Origin: Gracilariopsis chorda
Taxonomy: Eukaryota > Rhodophyta > Florideophyceae > Gracilariales > Gracilariaceae
Direction of reading: 5' to 3'
Length of the DNA stretch: 64,000 bases
NCBI GenBank assembly: GCA_003194525.1
Contig: NBIV01000036.1
Location: forward strand, 310,001-374,000
Shown here: in pieces, positions 19,361 through 28,454 of the stretch
Layout: every line of letters starts with the position of its first letter
Position numbering within the stretch: position 1 is the first letter of the stretch
Notes under the pieces: model-generated
Seen by the model: the letters and a program-made list of their open reading frames with translations, nothing else
What the model was told of the DNA's origin: nothing
Database searches by the model: none
Translations under genes and position numbers: made by a program

Positions 19361-20845
19361 ATGCTTCGAGTCGCGGCCGTTCCCGCCGTGCGCCATCTGG
19401 CGCGTCGCGCATTCGCCGCACTCCCAGATCATTCCAAGATCATCATGCCAAAGGTCAGTCCCACCATGACCGCAGGCCGCCTCGTCGTCTGGAAGAAGCG
19501 CGAGGGCGACTCCTTCGAAGAGGGCGAGGACATCGCAGATGTAGAGTCAGACAAGGCCACCATGCCAATCTCCGCCCGCGAGGACGGCTTCGTCGCCAAG
19601 ATCTTCGTTGAAGACGATACCCCGGACATCCCCCTCGGCCAGCTCCTCGCCATCACCGTTGAGGAGGAAGAGCACATCCCAGCCTTCGAGGACTACCAGC
19701 CCCTCGAATCATCCCCCGAGACCCGTGCCACTCCTGCCACTCCTCCCGCGCAACCGTCGCCTTCCCATGCCCCGCCTTCCCCCGCGAGGTACACCGGACC
19801 GCTCGGTCCGGCAATCATGCGATTGCTCAACCAGTACCCGAATCTCGATCTCGACGCCGTCACCCCCACCGGTCCAAAGGGGAGGATGCTTAAGGGCGAC
19901 GTTCTAGCTGCAATTAACGACGGATCCGCCCTGCGATCTGAACAACTTGAATCCACTCCGCAATCTCATCCACAGCCCAAGCAGCCCGACACCACTCCCG
20001 AACAACAACCGCAGCAAACTCTGCCCGATCAACGCATTGCTTATCACGATGTCCCGCTCACATCAATGCGACGAGCAATCGCGCGGCGTCTCGTCCAGTC
20101 AAAGACATCAATTCCGCATCGATACACGTCTGCAACCTATCAACTCGACGCCTTACTACAACTGCGAAAACGACTCAATGCCGTTGATCCATCCCCGAGG
20201 ATATCCGTCAATGACTTTGTCATCAAAGCAGTGGCTACTGCTTTGCGTCGCGTACCACAAGTGAATGCGTACTGGGATGAAAGCCAGCAAAGCGCCATGC
20301 TTCGCGATCAGATTGACATTTCAATGGCAGTTGCTATCCCGGGTGGTTTGATCACCCCGATTGTCACAGCAGTTGATAAGCGTGGACTGGCAGATATTGC
20401 CCACGTTTCCAAGGATCTCGTTGCTCGTGCCAGGCAGGGATTACTGGATCCCGAAGAGTTTGAAGGTGGCTCGTTTAGTACCAGCAATCTCGGCATGTTT
20501 GGCGTCACATCGTTTTGCGCTATTATCAACCCGCCACAAAGCGGCAACCTGGCCATCGGTAGCGGAGGTAAGTTGTTTCGTTTCTATTGTTTTAAGTCTT
20601 ACAACCAGACTTTGCGCTTTGCCTTCAGCGATGGCGTGCTTGATACTAACTTGCTGTGTCGACGAATGTGTTTGCATGTTGTAGTGCAGAAGGCGGTTAT
20701 GGATTCGGACGGATCGATGCACGTGATTACCGAAGGCGTTGCCACACTTTCGAGTGACGCGCGTGTTATCGAAGACGAAAAAGCCGCCGAATTTTTGAAA
20801 GAGTTCACAACGTGTCTCACACATCCGGAAAGCATGCTCATCTAA
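19361..20845 (+). CDS. Pyruvate dehydrogenase E2-like / E3-binding-protein-like subunit (one intron)
   Basis: Start at ATG 19361, which opens a good mitochondrial presequence (MLRVAAVPAVRHLARRAF). One intron (20568-20684) is removed, giving 455 aa. The lipoyl domain spans about 26-100 with the lipoylated Lys65 in ESDKATM. The peripheral subunit-binding domain that holds E3 spans about 145-186 (GPKGRMLKGDVLAA). The acyltransferase-type core runs from about 225 to the end. Active E2 enzymes have DHRxxDG near the C-terminus; here it reads SSDARVIEDEKAAEF. The catalytic His is Ala428, the Asp is Glu432 and the Gly is Asp433. Animal E3BP (PDHX) has SDSRVVDDE at this place. So the protein probably docks E3 and lipoyl groups but cannot transfer acetyl. 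A separate active E2 should exist elsewhere in the genome. Confidence 0.88.
   Translation: MLRVAAVPAVRHLARRAFAALPDHSKIIMPKVSPTMTAGRLVVWKKREGDSFEEGEDIADVESDKATMPISAREDGFVAKIFVEDDTPDIPLGQLLAITVEEEEHIPAFEDYQPLESSPETRATPATPPAQPSPSHAPPSPARYTGPLGPAIMRLLNQYPNLDLDAVTPTGPKGRMLKGDVLAAINDGSALRSEQLESTPQSHPQPKQPDTTPEQQPQQTLPDQRIAYHDVPLTSMRRAIARRLVQSKTSIPHRYTSATYQLDALLQLRKRLNAVDPSPRISVNDFVIKAVATALRRVPQVNAYWDESQQSAMLRDQIDISMAVAIPGGLITPIVTAVDKRGLADIAHVSKDLVARARQGLLDPEEFEGGSFSTSNLGMFGVTSFCAIINPPQSGNLAIGSGGKLFRFYCFKSYNQTLRFAFSDGVLDTNLLCRRMCLHVVVQKAVMDSDGSMHVITEGVATLSSDARVIEDEKAAEFLKEFTTCLTHPESMLI
20568..20684 (+). other. Intron in the E2/E3BP-like gene (117 nt, in frame, no stop)
   Basis: Donor GGAG|GTAAGTTG and acceptor TTGCATGTTGTAG|TGCAG. 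Removing it joins IGSG to VQKAVMDSDG, which restores the family spacing between the Pro-Pro-Gln strand and the SDxR motif. The length is 39 codons and it contains no stop, so an unspliced message would still read through. Confidence 0.85.
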
Positions 20846-20927
20846 TCTATGTCCATGGGCACTTGAACGTATTAACTTTTTTTATCTTCTTGTTTAGGGG
20901 ATAGCCTCACCGGTATTTAACAGCGTC

Positions 20928-21488
20928 TTATATCTTGCCCTTTTTCCTCACTTTGCTAATGGCCTTTTCTCTTCGAAAGAAAGTGGCTACGTCACGTACG
21001 TCGGCGTGGCGTACCACTTGATACTTCCATGTAGGCAGTTTCTTCCCTTCGCTAAGTGAATTTTGCAGCCATTTCGGTTTTACTACAACGGCTTGACCCC
21101 GCTTTGTCACCTCTAATGAAAGTTCCTTCTCCACTTTTGATGCCGCGAGACAATCGGCGATCACGTGTGTCACTTGTTTGCGGTACCATACCTTTAAAAC
21201 CTCGCCGCCATTCTCCCAAACGAGACGCTCTAAACGACGTTGGCTGGTCGATTTAACGCCTGTGAAGTACACCTTCACGCCTTTCAAAATGTCGGTTTGT
21301 GCTTTGGGTGCCTGTGCGGCCAGCTTTTTCTGACGGTGCTCAAAGTAGGAGGTCCGCGTCCAGCTCACTTTGTCTTCCTTCTTGGGAGCATTTGAAGGTG
21401 AGGGTTCCTTTTTCCTATTTGTATCGCACTGTTGACTCTGGGAGGGAGATTGGAGAGAGGGTTCGTATGGGGATTCCGCGTTGGCCAT
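20928..21488 (-). CDS. Small BRCT-domain protein, REV1-N-terminus-like
   Basis: 186 aa from the ATG at 21486-21488; another in-frame ATG at 21603-21605 would add 39 unpromising residues. A single BRCT domain spans about 65-160: GVKVYFTGV, ENGGEV, VTHVIADCLAASK and the conserved Trp140 in KPKWLQNS. The segment before it, YFEHRQKKLAAQ, resembles the lead-in to the BRCT of REV1 translesion polymerases, but no polymerase domain follows. The C-terminus is very basic (RKKGKI). BRCT domains bind phosphopeptides or DNA ends, so a role in DNA repair is likely but unproven. The stop codon lies only 82 bp from that of the convergent E2-like gene. Confidence 0.75.
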   Translation of the reverse strand: MANAESPYEPSLQSPSQSQQCDTNRKKEPSPSNAPKKEDKVSWTRTSYFEHRQKKLAAQAPKAQTDILKGVKVYFTGVKSTSQRRLERLVWENGGEVLKVWYRKQVTHVIADCLAASKVEKELSLEVTKRGQAVVVKPKWLQNSLSEGKKLPTWKYQVVRHADVRDVATFFRREKAISKVRKKGKI

Positions 21489-21919
21489 GACTATGATGGT
21501 TGCGACTTGAAGAAGTGGACGCGGACATGTGCATGTGGGTATGATATGATAAGTTGTTAGCTTTAATCTGCGATTATGCTGGCCTTGCTTCACTTCGGGT
21601 TGCATCGCATGCTATGCAAAGTTTGCGGGTGCGATTTCCCGCCATTCGAAAGGTATGCTTTGAAATTTCATGATTCAAGCATTTCTGAAATAGATCTTGA
21701 AGCTGTCCACGTTGCAACGGTGGCCAGGGCGGACAACGGTGCAGATAAATCTTTGCGTGTACACCCGTACAGCAGCTGCAGTGGCAGCTCATTGCCTGCA
21801 ATCGCCCATTCTTGCATCCCCAACTTGCGCCAGCGCTTTCCGCTCTGCAGGGCCCGGTTCTTCTCTTTCGGCTTGATGCCACTCCCCAAGCACTTGCCAC
21901 AGCCCACCTCGATACCCCC
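21489..21919. promoter_or_regulatory. Divergent promoter region between the BRCT and CX9C genes
   Basis: 431 bp between two head-to-head starts. No recognised motif. If the longer BRCT start were used, the gap would shrink to about 314 bp. Confidence 0.4.
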
Positions 21920-22327
21920 ATGAGTAGCGAAGCGAAACCAAGTGCAGAGACCCATCCACGGGACACCCCAGCCTCCCCCACAAGGGTACCATCAAACTGT
22001 GCAAAAGCGTTCGACAGCCTGTATTTTTGTTACTCCCCCTTCCACCAAGCGCGACAATATTACATCACAGGTCAACTAGACGACTGCAGAGGCCGTCTCA
22101 AGCGCTTCCGCATGTGCGTCATGTCTCGGTTCAGGGCGCAGAGCGATTCGGAACACCTTTACGAACAGGACGAAATCAACGAAAAGAAGAAGAAAGGACT
22201 GGACACTGTGAAACCCGTGTGGGAATTCCGCCAGGAATATCTTGACAACGTGAGACGCGCAGAACGGGAAGACACGGAACAACAGAAGCAAGGGCAAAAT
22301 GAAAACCAATCCGCCTGGTGGTTGTAG
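21920..22327 (+). CDS. Twin CX9C protein, EMI1 / C22orf39 (DUF3128) family
   Basis: 135 aa from the ATG at 21920; upstream in frame only a TTG exists. The core is a twin CX9C pair, C27-x9-C37 (CAKAFDSLYFC) and C56-x9-C66 (CRGRLKRFRMC). Between them lies the family segment YSPFHQARQYYITGQLDDC. Such proteins form a helical hairpin with two disulphides, and many act in the mitochondrial intermembrane space, imported by the Mia40 pathway. Yeast Emi1 and vertebrate C22orf39/PANTS are the named relatives, with poorly known roles. The C-terminal half is charged and helical (NEKKKKG, NVRRAEREDTEQQ). No cleavable presequence, as expected for this class. Confidence 0.8.
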   Translation: MSSEAKPSAETHPRDTPASPTRVPSNCAKAFDSLYFCYSPFHQARQYYITGQLDDCRGRLKRFRMCVMSRFRAQSDSEHLYEQDEINEKKKKGLDTVKPVWEFRQEYLDNVRRAEREDTEQQKQGQNENQSAWWL

Positions 22328-23059
22328 CTTCTTGCTTGCGTTGGCGCGGTCCAACTTCACACTTACATCCGATGTATCACACCCCCGGGCCATATGTATA
22401 TTGAAGTATAGCGCCTCGCGTGAAGAGTGCATACGTCCCTGTTTTGATAGAACTCAGTATTGAAACGCTTTACCGCTCGCTACACATGCTGTTTTGTAAA
22501 ACGCTATCTGCATGCGCACCATTGATGCCAAGGCATGTATTGCCTCTTGCTGCAACACGAATCGGGCAGAGTTACCGATAAATATGAGCAGTCTCACTGT
22601 CGTTACTGTGACCCGCCAAAACGCTAGCAGGGAAGTGATGGTCTCTACAATCAGAGAGACAGCAAACCTTCACACAAGTAGAAAGATACATTTACACGTA
22701 AACTGCGCAGATCGCGCCGTCAAGGGGCCCTGAGCGCAAGGTGGTGACGAATCGTAATGATGACGAACAGGGCGAATTATCTTAACATCTGAGTCGCGTG
22801 CTAAGATTAAATAATGATCAACAAGAGGCAACAGATCGGAAAGGGGGAAGTTCTGGTGTTGTTTTCAATTGTAGAATGCTTGAACGTACTACAACGAGGT
22901 GCTTCGACATCTACTATGTAGCTCAAGCTAACCCAAAATGTCCACAACAAAGCCGTGTGTTCGACTACCCTGAATAACCGAGAGATGAACCGAGTTTCAA
23001 AACTTAAATGACGCATGGACAGTCTGTGGGAAACCATCCAAGTTCGTAGCCTACGTGAT
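22328..23059. other. Convergent spacer between the CX9C and sigma-factor genes
   Basis: 732 bp of 3' flanks. Nothing recognisable; no repeat or RNA seen. Confidence 0.5.
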
Positions 23060-24595
23060 TCACTTTTCTTCGTAGACATACTCGCGGAGAACCGCATTGC
23101 GAGTAGGGTGTCTCAGCTTTCGCAGAGCCTTAGCCTCGATCTGCCGAATCCTTTCGCGAGTAACAGCAAAAATAGTTCCGATTTCCTCTAGAGTTTTCAT
23201 CTTACCGTCGTCAAAACCGTATCTCATGCGAACGACATCGCGTTCTCTTGGGCTAAGAGTGTTAAGAACGTTCTCGATATCCTCGCGAAGCAGCGATTTA
23301 ACGGTAGCTTCCTCCGGCGTATCACCGTTCCACTCGATGAAAGAGCCGAGGGTAGCAGCCGAGTCTCTAGAATCCCTGCCAATCGGGGTCTCCAAGCTGA
23401 GAGTGGAGCGACTTGATCTTGTGAGGAAGCGAAGTTTTTCCACGCTAAGGCGCATACGCTCCGCGATCTCAGACTCCGAAGGTGGTCTGTTGAGTTCTGA
23501 GAAGAGCTGCTTTGTGGTCTTTCTGATGGCGGAAATGGTATCGTTGACGTGAACCGGAAGACGTATAGGTCTAGAGTGATCAGCAATTGCACGGGTGATG
23601 GCCTGTCTGATCCACCAGGTCGCATAAGTAGAAAACTTGAAGCCCTTATTTCCATCAAACTTCTCAGCGCCGCGAATCAGGCCAATGCTACCTTCCTGGA
23701 TGAGATCTTGAAAGGTGAGGCCGCGATTGAGGTACTTTTTAGCAATAGAAACGACCAGCCGTAAATTAGCTGCGACCATATGCTCTTTGGCACGAAGACC
23801 ATCTCTGAGTACCTGTCTGAAGGTAGGATGATCCATTGAAGCAGCGTCTGCCCACTCTTCTATACTTGGATGACGGCCATTGATGCTCTTGAAACGGGCG
23901 CTAATGCGCTCCAAAGCAAGGAGCTTGGAGATTTGACGGGCAAGGGTGATTTCCTTGTCAGCATCCAGAAGCTTAACCTCACCAATTTCGCGAAGATAGG
24001 AGCGAATGGTATCGTTTGCGCTAGTAGTTTTTGGTTGAGCAGTATTAAAGGTATCTTCATTCGAGCTAGACGCGGAGGTTGACGTGCGGAACGAGCGAGG
24101 CGAAGATGGATCGGGGGCAAAATTGGTATCGATTACAGAGTGCTTTTGAAGTGCAGATCCCTTCTTGCGTCTGGAGGTGCGAGTGGTCGACTTCTTGCGG
24201 GATGGTGCTTGTGGGGCGGTGAAGTATACCTCGCGGGTGCGGTCTTCGCGACTGGCGGCTTCTAGAACTTTGAAATTGAGATAATCTTCCCTGTTGCGTC
24301 GGGTAGATGTGGTTGGAAGGGGCCGGTTTGATTCGGAAGCAGAACCTGGTTGGCGGGGAGTGAGATGGGGCACAGAGGGTGGGGCAGAAACGGGGGCATC
24401 TACAGCAGTGCGAGCAGCTGCTACGGCGGCGGCGGCAACGGCAGCGGCGGCAACGGCGGCAGCGGCGGCGGCAGCGGCGGCAGCGGTGGTGGTGGTGGAG
24501 GGAGTGGGAGAAGGATTGGCAGTGAGGATGTCAGGCGCTGTGTTGACGCGGGTGGGCGGGGCGTAGGCGGAGCGCGGATCATGTGTGCGGGGCAA
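23060..24595 (-). CDS. SIG: Plastid RNA polymerase sigma-70-type factor
   Basis: The open frame gives 511 residues but has no ATG near its 5' end. It directs the bacterial-type plastid RNA polymerase to promoters. Region 1.2 is at about 194-225 (DTIRSYLREIGEVKLL). Region 2 is at about 267-340 (NLRLVVSIAKKY, DLIQEGSIGLIRG, FSTYATWWIRQAI), containing the -10 reading and DNA-melting residues. Region 3 is at 345-425. Region 4 is at about 436-500, with the helix-turn-helix TLEEIGTIFAVTRERIRQIE for the -35 element. Before region 1.2 lies a 190-residue extension with poly-Ala and a basic Ser/Thr-rich part, typical of nuclear-encoded plastid sigma factors. The likely start ATG (24655-24657) is in another frame, just before a run of seven C; see findings. 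Confidence 0.93.
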   Translation of the reverse strand: MPRTHDPRSAYAPPTRVNTAPDILTANPSPTPSTTTTAAAAAAAAAAVAAAAVAAAAVAAARTAVDAPVSAPPSVPHLTPRQPGSASESNRPLPTTSTRRNREDYLNFKVLEAASREDRTREVYFTAPQAPSRKKSTTRTSRRKKGSALQKHSVIDTNFAPDPSSPRSFRTSTSASSSNEDTFNTAQPKTTSANDTIRSYLREIGEVKLLDADKEITLARQISKLLALERISARFKSINGRHPSIEEWADAASMDHPTFRQVLRDGLRAKEHMVAANLRLVVSIAKKYLNRGLTFQDLIQEGSIGLIRGAEKFDGNKGFKFSTYATWWIRQAITRAIADHSRPIRLPVHVNDTISAIRKTTKQLFSELNRPPSESEIAERMRLSVEKLRFLTRSSRSTLSLETPIGRDSRDSAATLGSFIEWNGDTPEEATVKSLLREDIENVLNTLSPRERDVVRMRYGFDDGKMKTLEEIGTIFAVTRERIRQIEAKALRKLRHPTRNAVLREYVYEEK

Positions 24596-24657
24596 CGGCG
24601 GACATTTGCAAAGGCGCTTGAGCGCTGAAGCGGAGGGGGGGCGTTAACGAAAGCCAT

Positions 24658-26939
24658 GGCAGCAAAGGTGGTACGGAGGAGGTGGATGGCGAGATTAGCG
24701 CAACTGTTGACGGGGGGGGGGTTGTGGAAGAAGCGCTCTTTTAAAGACAGATGCCGTAAAACGAAGCGTTGGTGCACTTGACAGAGGGGTGTAACTGCGC
24801 TGCTGTGGCAGGTGACCTCGTCGGCGACGGCCACAGTGAGCTCGTAGTTCCATATGGAACCGGTGCTATCTGCGCTTCATCTGGGCGCTGGTGCCGGGTT
24901 GCAGTGGTGGCGGTTTGAAAGTGCACGGCATGTGGCGAAGTGAGTGGGTAAATAGTGAGATCGAGATTTGCGCGAATTTTTTGGCGGATGTACTGCATGT
25001 GGACCGTCGATGAGTAGATATTGGTGGAGGCGGCCGGGATGAAGGCGGCTGATTTGGTTGGATGGTTGCGTGTTGGGCTGCGCTTTCTCACTGCGCATTG
25101 GCCGCAATTACGCCGGTCCGCCACAAATCTTCGTTACACATGGCGACTCGATCATTTTTTTCTGAGCGCGTCCGGAATGGCGCGGGCCAAATCGGCGTCA
25201 CATGCACCTGTGCACGCTCTCGCTCTCAAACCTACGCAAATCGGAACGAGCAACTGTCCTTCTTTTTTCTCTTCCTAGATTTTTGCTAATTGTTCTGAGC
25301 AGCGGGCGCTTTGTGGTATCCTTGGGATACCTGCGGTAGGTGCTCATGGTAGCCGTTGTCCTTGCTGGCGTCGAGTAGCTCTGCATTCGTACGCTCGGTG
25401 CGAATGAGCACTGCGAAGGGCAAGCGGTGGCTGCGGTTCCGTCGTTGGCACTCGGGCCACGCGCAAGCCACGCAGATTGGCAGATACCCTTGGTATCTAC
25501 TACGCGTGGTGAACTAGATACTAAGGGCAAGGTTAGTGCGGCTGCTGTCGGAGACTGCCGCTTGTGTCCGTTTGCTTGTACGGGTGCGTAGCGTAGACGC
25601 GTAGGCTAACTATCAAATTGCACCCGGCTCATGCGATGGTGGTCGTGTGTGAATGCTGTGGCGGATGAGCATTCTCCAACAATGCGTTGCAGTGTTCATC
25701 CCTTCGAGAACCGCCGCTCAACTGCCGCACTTTGCGTGTCAGTATCGTAACTGTCCGTCGCCCTTCGCAGCATCATGCATGATGCTCTGAGTGCCGACAC
25801 GGCCTCTATTGCCCAACAAACAACTCGAAACGCCTTCACCCAAAACTCGGTAACTGCTGCGTGGCAGTTAAATTGCAAAGCCCGACATAGATACGTCAAC
25901 GTCGCCAACACCTCTCCCCCGTGCAACGAACTCAAACCTACGTCCCATCCCCCCCAGCGCCCGTCACATGCGTCCGAAAACGGAATCAAAGCCGGTAAAC
26001 AACACAAGTACGCACAGCGTGTATACCGCAACGTCACGGTCTGTGATGCCGCATCTTCAAACGCTGACAAATGCAAAAGCGTCGAATGCCACGATGCGCA
26101 ACCATCGAAGGCGCCAGTTCAGAGGCCTGCACCGTCCGACAAGCGCTGTGGAAGGTAAATCCACAGAGCGCAACGCAACATTCGGCGCCGTGCTCTCAAC
26201 GCCTCCCGAAAGCTCGCTGCAGCCGCCTTGTACAGCGCTGTAAGCAGCGCGCCGGGAGCGCCGCGCATCGCATGCGCGTGTCTAATTTGGCGAGGTCGAA
26301 GTGTGCCAGCCCAACGCGGCAGCGTGTTGGTAGCGCTGCGCGCGGCCGCGTCCAATCAGCGTGCCGTTTGCATTGCCCCCAGCGGCCCTCTTTTGCGTCC
26401 GACCGCCTCCGCACCAGCCTCTTCACTTCGTCCCCCACCCCACTCCCCCCCCCCCCCGCGAAAACCCCCCGCCCTTGCCACACGTCCCAACCACACCAAA
26501 AACCAACCCCTCTCCCCTTCCCGCCTCCGTCCCCCGTCTTCCTCACCGAATATTCACCAAATCCCCTCCCCCCCCCCCCCATACCCCGCTCTCTTCACCT
26601 CCGCTACCTCCTCTCCTTTCCTCACCTCCCTTCACCTCTCCTTCTCCCATCTCTTCAAAACGACAAACCCTTCCCCCATACCTCACCCTTACCCTTCCAC
26701 CCTCCCTCCTCCCCCCCGCCCCCCCCGCCACACTACCGAACTTCCTCCTCCCGCTTCCTGAGCCGTCCCAGCATTTCCCGTGCTCGCACCGCGACGCCGC
26801 TTTCGCGGTCGTCCATAGTGCTTCTCTAACTTCCATTTCCAAGACCTCCACGTTTGCCACCACCACCCCTAACTAATTGCCAACCCCCCCCCCGTTCGTC
26901 TTCACACCACATTCTAATCAACCCCACTGCGCAATCATC
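24658..26939. other. Divergent spacer between sigma factor and ELL, with C-rich tracts
   Basis: 2.3 kb without a supported gene. A G10 run (plus strand) at about 24711-24720 lies in the sigma leader. Between about 26150 and 26350 the DNA is GCGC-rich. From about 26400 to 26930 the plus strand is extremely C-rich and G-poor, with runs of 10 or more C near 26446 and 26570, and this forms the leader of ELL. Open frames here on both strands are products of the base composition. Confidence 0.55.
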
Positions 26940-28454
26940 ATGCCGACCGCACATCAGCCTCAGTCCGACCTTCCCCACAGCCCCACGTACTTGCCGCCAC
27001 TTTCGCCTTCCGCAAAGTGCCATCCACACCATGCGTCCGGTACACCCGTGCCGCAAACCTACCAACTCAAGCTCTCCTCCGATGTGTTCAACGCCATTCT
27101 CAAAGGTCAGGACCAAGCCACCATCGAGTTTACAGAGCTTGACCAAGGCACTATCCACCTTCCGAACCATGCTGATGTCTCCTTCAACACCCGCCCCACC
27201 CCCGCCAACGACGACGAAACCGCCCGCGCAGCACTTTACTCGCGCCGCGGAAACAACATGCGTCTGGTGGCGCCCGTGCACTACGAAATGGACATTCATA
27301 AACACACCACCCCCCGCCGCAAAGTAAACATTGGTCCCCTGCCTAAGCGAGGGAAAACCAAACGCGACTCAAAACCAAACGAAGATTCACAGCGCCCGCC
27401 CAAGAGGCCACGCTCACGAATTCCTGTCCAGTGTCCGCGTGGTGAATCACCCACACGAAATTCCACAGCGCTGCCAGCCACGCCATCGCAATCACACAAA
27501 GCCAATGGCTCGGTCATTCAAGTGCCGCGCAGCGGGCCTATCAACGCGCCGTTGCGATCTACATCTCGTTCTCCGCCCACCCAAAATGGAAAGCAGAGCG
27601 GCACGCAACGCTCTATGAAAAGTTCGATCAGTTCTATTGGCGCTCTTAGGCAGCGCTTTTCACCGCCGTCTACAACGCAGCTGCCCGGGCCGATTGGGCG
27701 TGCGGCACCGACAAAGTCGAGACAGGCACCGCAAACGATTTCACGAGGTGGGTCTCCAAACACTCAAACTGGCAGCGGGGCAGGTTTGGGCGCCAAGCCG
27801 AAGCTGAAGGACAGCGAAGAGATTCGACGACACGTTGTGCATTCACTTGCGCTGGGCGATATGACGTTGAATGCTATGAGACGGCGGCACGAATCGCGTA
27901 ACATGGACAGCGCAGTACTTGACGAAGTGCTGAAAGATGTTGCGGACGTGACAGGTGATAACTACAGGTTGAAGAAACGTGCTTGGCGAGAAGTGTACGA
28001 CAGCTACTCGGAGTATAGCGATATGAATAGAAAACTTATGAGACAGAACCGTGTGCAAGTTTGCGGACTTGTGGACGGCAAACTGCGTGCCGAGTTCATG
28101 AACGATGATGCTCTGCAGGAGGAAATCAACGAGCTGTCAAAGCAGTTTTCTAAAGGCGTGTATGAGGTTGAAAACGACGAGGATGAGCGCTTGGCGCGCA
28201 GGAACTATGAACGGGTACATGTGTTGTACGGCGAGGTGATTGATCGGATGAGCATGGTGAATGGGAAATTTGTTGAACTGAGAGAAAGGCTGGAAACGTG
28301 CACGGAGTCAAGTGGGAAGGAAGAAGTGAAGAATACTATCCGAAGCTGTGACAGACGGTACGGGGAGAGCTTCAAGCGCTTTGAGAGGGTTTTACCCAAG
28401 ATGCATGGCTTTCTCAAAGGTATTCAGGAAGCTGTATGCAATTATGAACGATAG
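26940..28454 (+). CDS. ELL: RNA polymerase II elongation factor ELL-like protein
   Basis: 504 aa from the ATG at 26940; the open frame begins earlier but without ATG. ELL suppresses RNA polymerase II pausing as part of super- and little-elongation complexes in the nucleus. The N-terminal strand YQLKLSSDVFNAILKG and FTELDQGTIHLP resemble the start of ELL. A long Pro/Ser/Arg-rich disordered linker follows (about 130-285). A winged-helix segment (about 288-352) has RRHVVHSLALGDMTL, matching the RVIHLLALRP block of ELL, then LKDVADVTGDNYRLKKRAW. The last 110 residues are helical with the occludin/ELL-type pattern (NYERVHVLYGEVIDRM to FLKGIQEAVCNYER). Similarity is by pattern and moderate, so the call is likely but not certain. 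Confidence 0.7.
   Translation: MPTAHQPQSDLPHSPTYLPPLSPSAKCHPHHASGTPVPQTYQLKLSSDVFNAILKGQDQATIEFTELDQGTIHLPNHADVSFNTRPTPANDDETARAALYSRRGNNMRLVAPVHYEMDIHKHTTPRRKVNIGPLPKRGKTKRDSKPNEDSQRPPKRPRSRIPVQCPRGESPTRNSTALPATPSQSHKANGSVIQVPRSGPINAPLRSTSRSPPTQNGKQSGTQRSMKSSISSIGALRQRFSPPSTTQLPGPIGRAAPTKSRQAPQTISRGGSPNTQTGSGAGLGAKPKLKDSEEIRRHVVHSLALGDMTLNAMRRRHESRNMDSAVLDEVLKDVADVTGDNYRLKKRAWREVYDSYSEYSDMNRKLMRQNRVQVCGLVDGKLRAEFMNDDALQEEINELSKQFSKGVYEVENDEDERLARRNYERVHVLYGEVIDRMSMVNGKFVELRERLETCTESSGKEEVKNTIRSCDRRYGESFKRFERVLPKMHGFLKGIQEAVCNYER

Noticed and set aside
26071-26876. Proline-rich frames of 170-250 codons before ELL
   Set aside because: They follow from the C-rich leader composition (CCC = Pro). 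The ELL ATG lies downstream in a different context.
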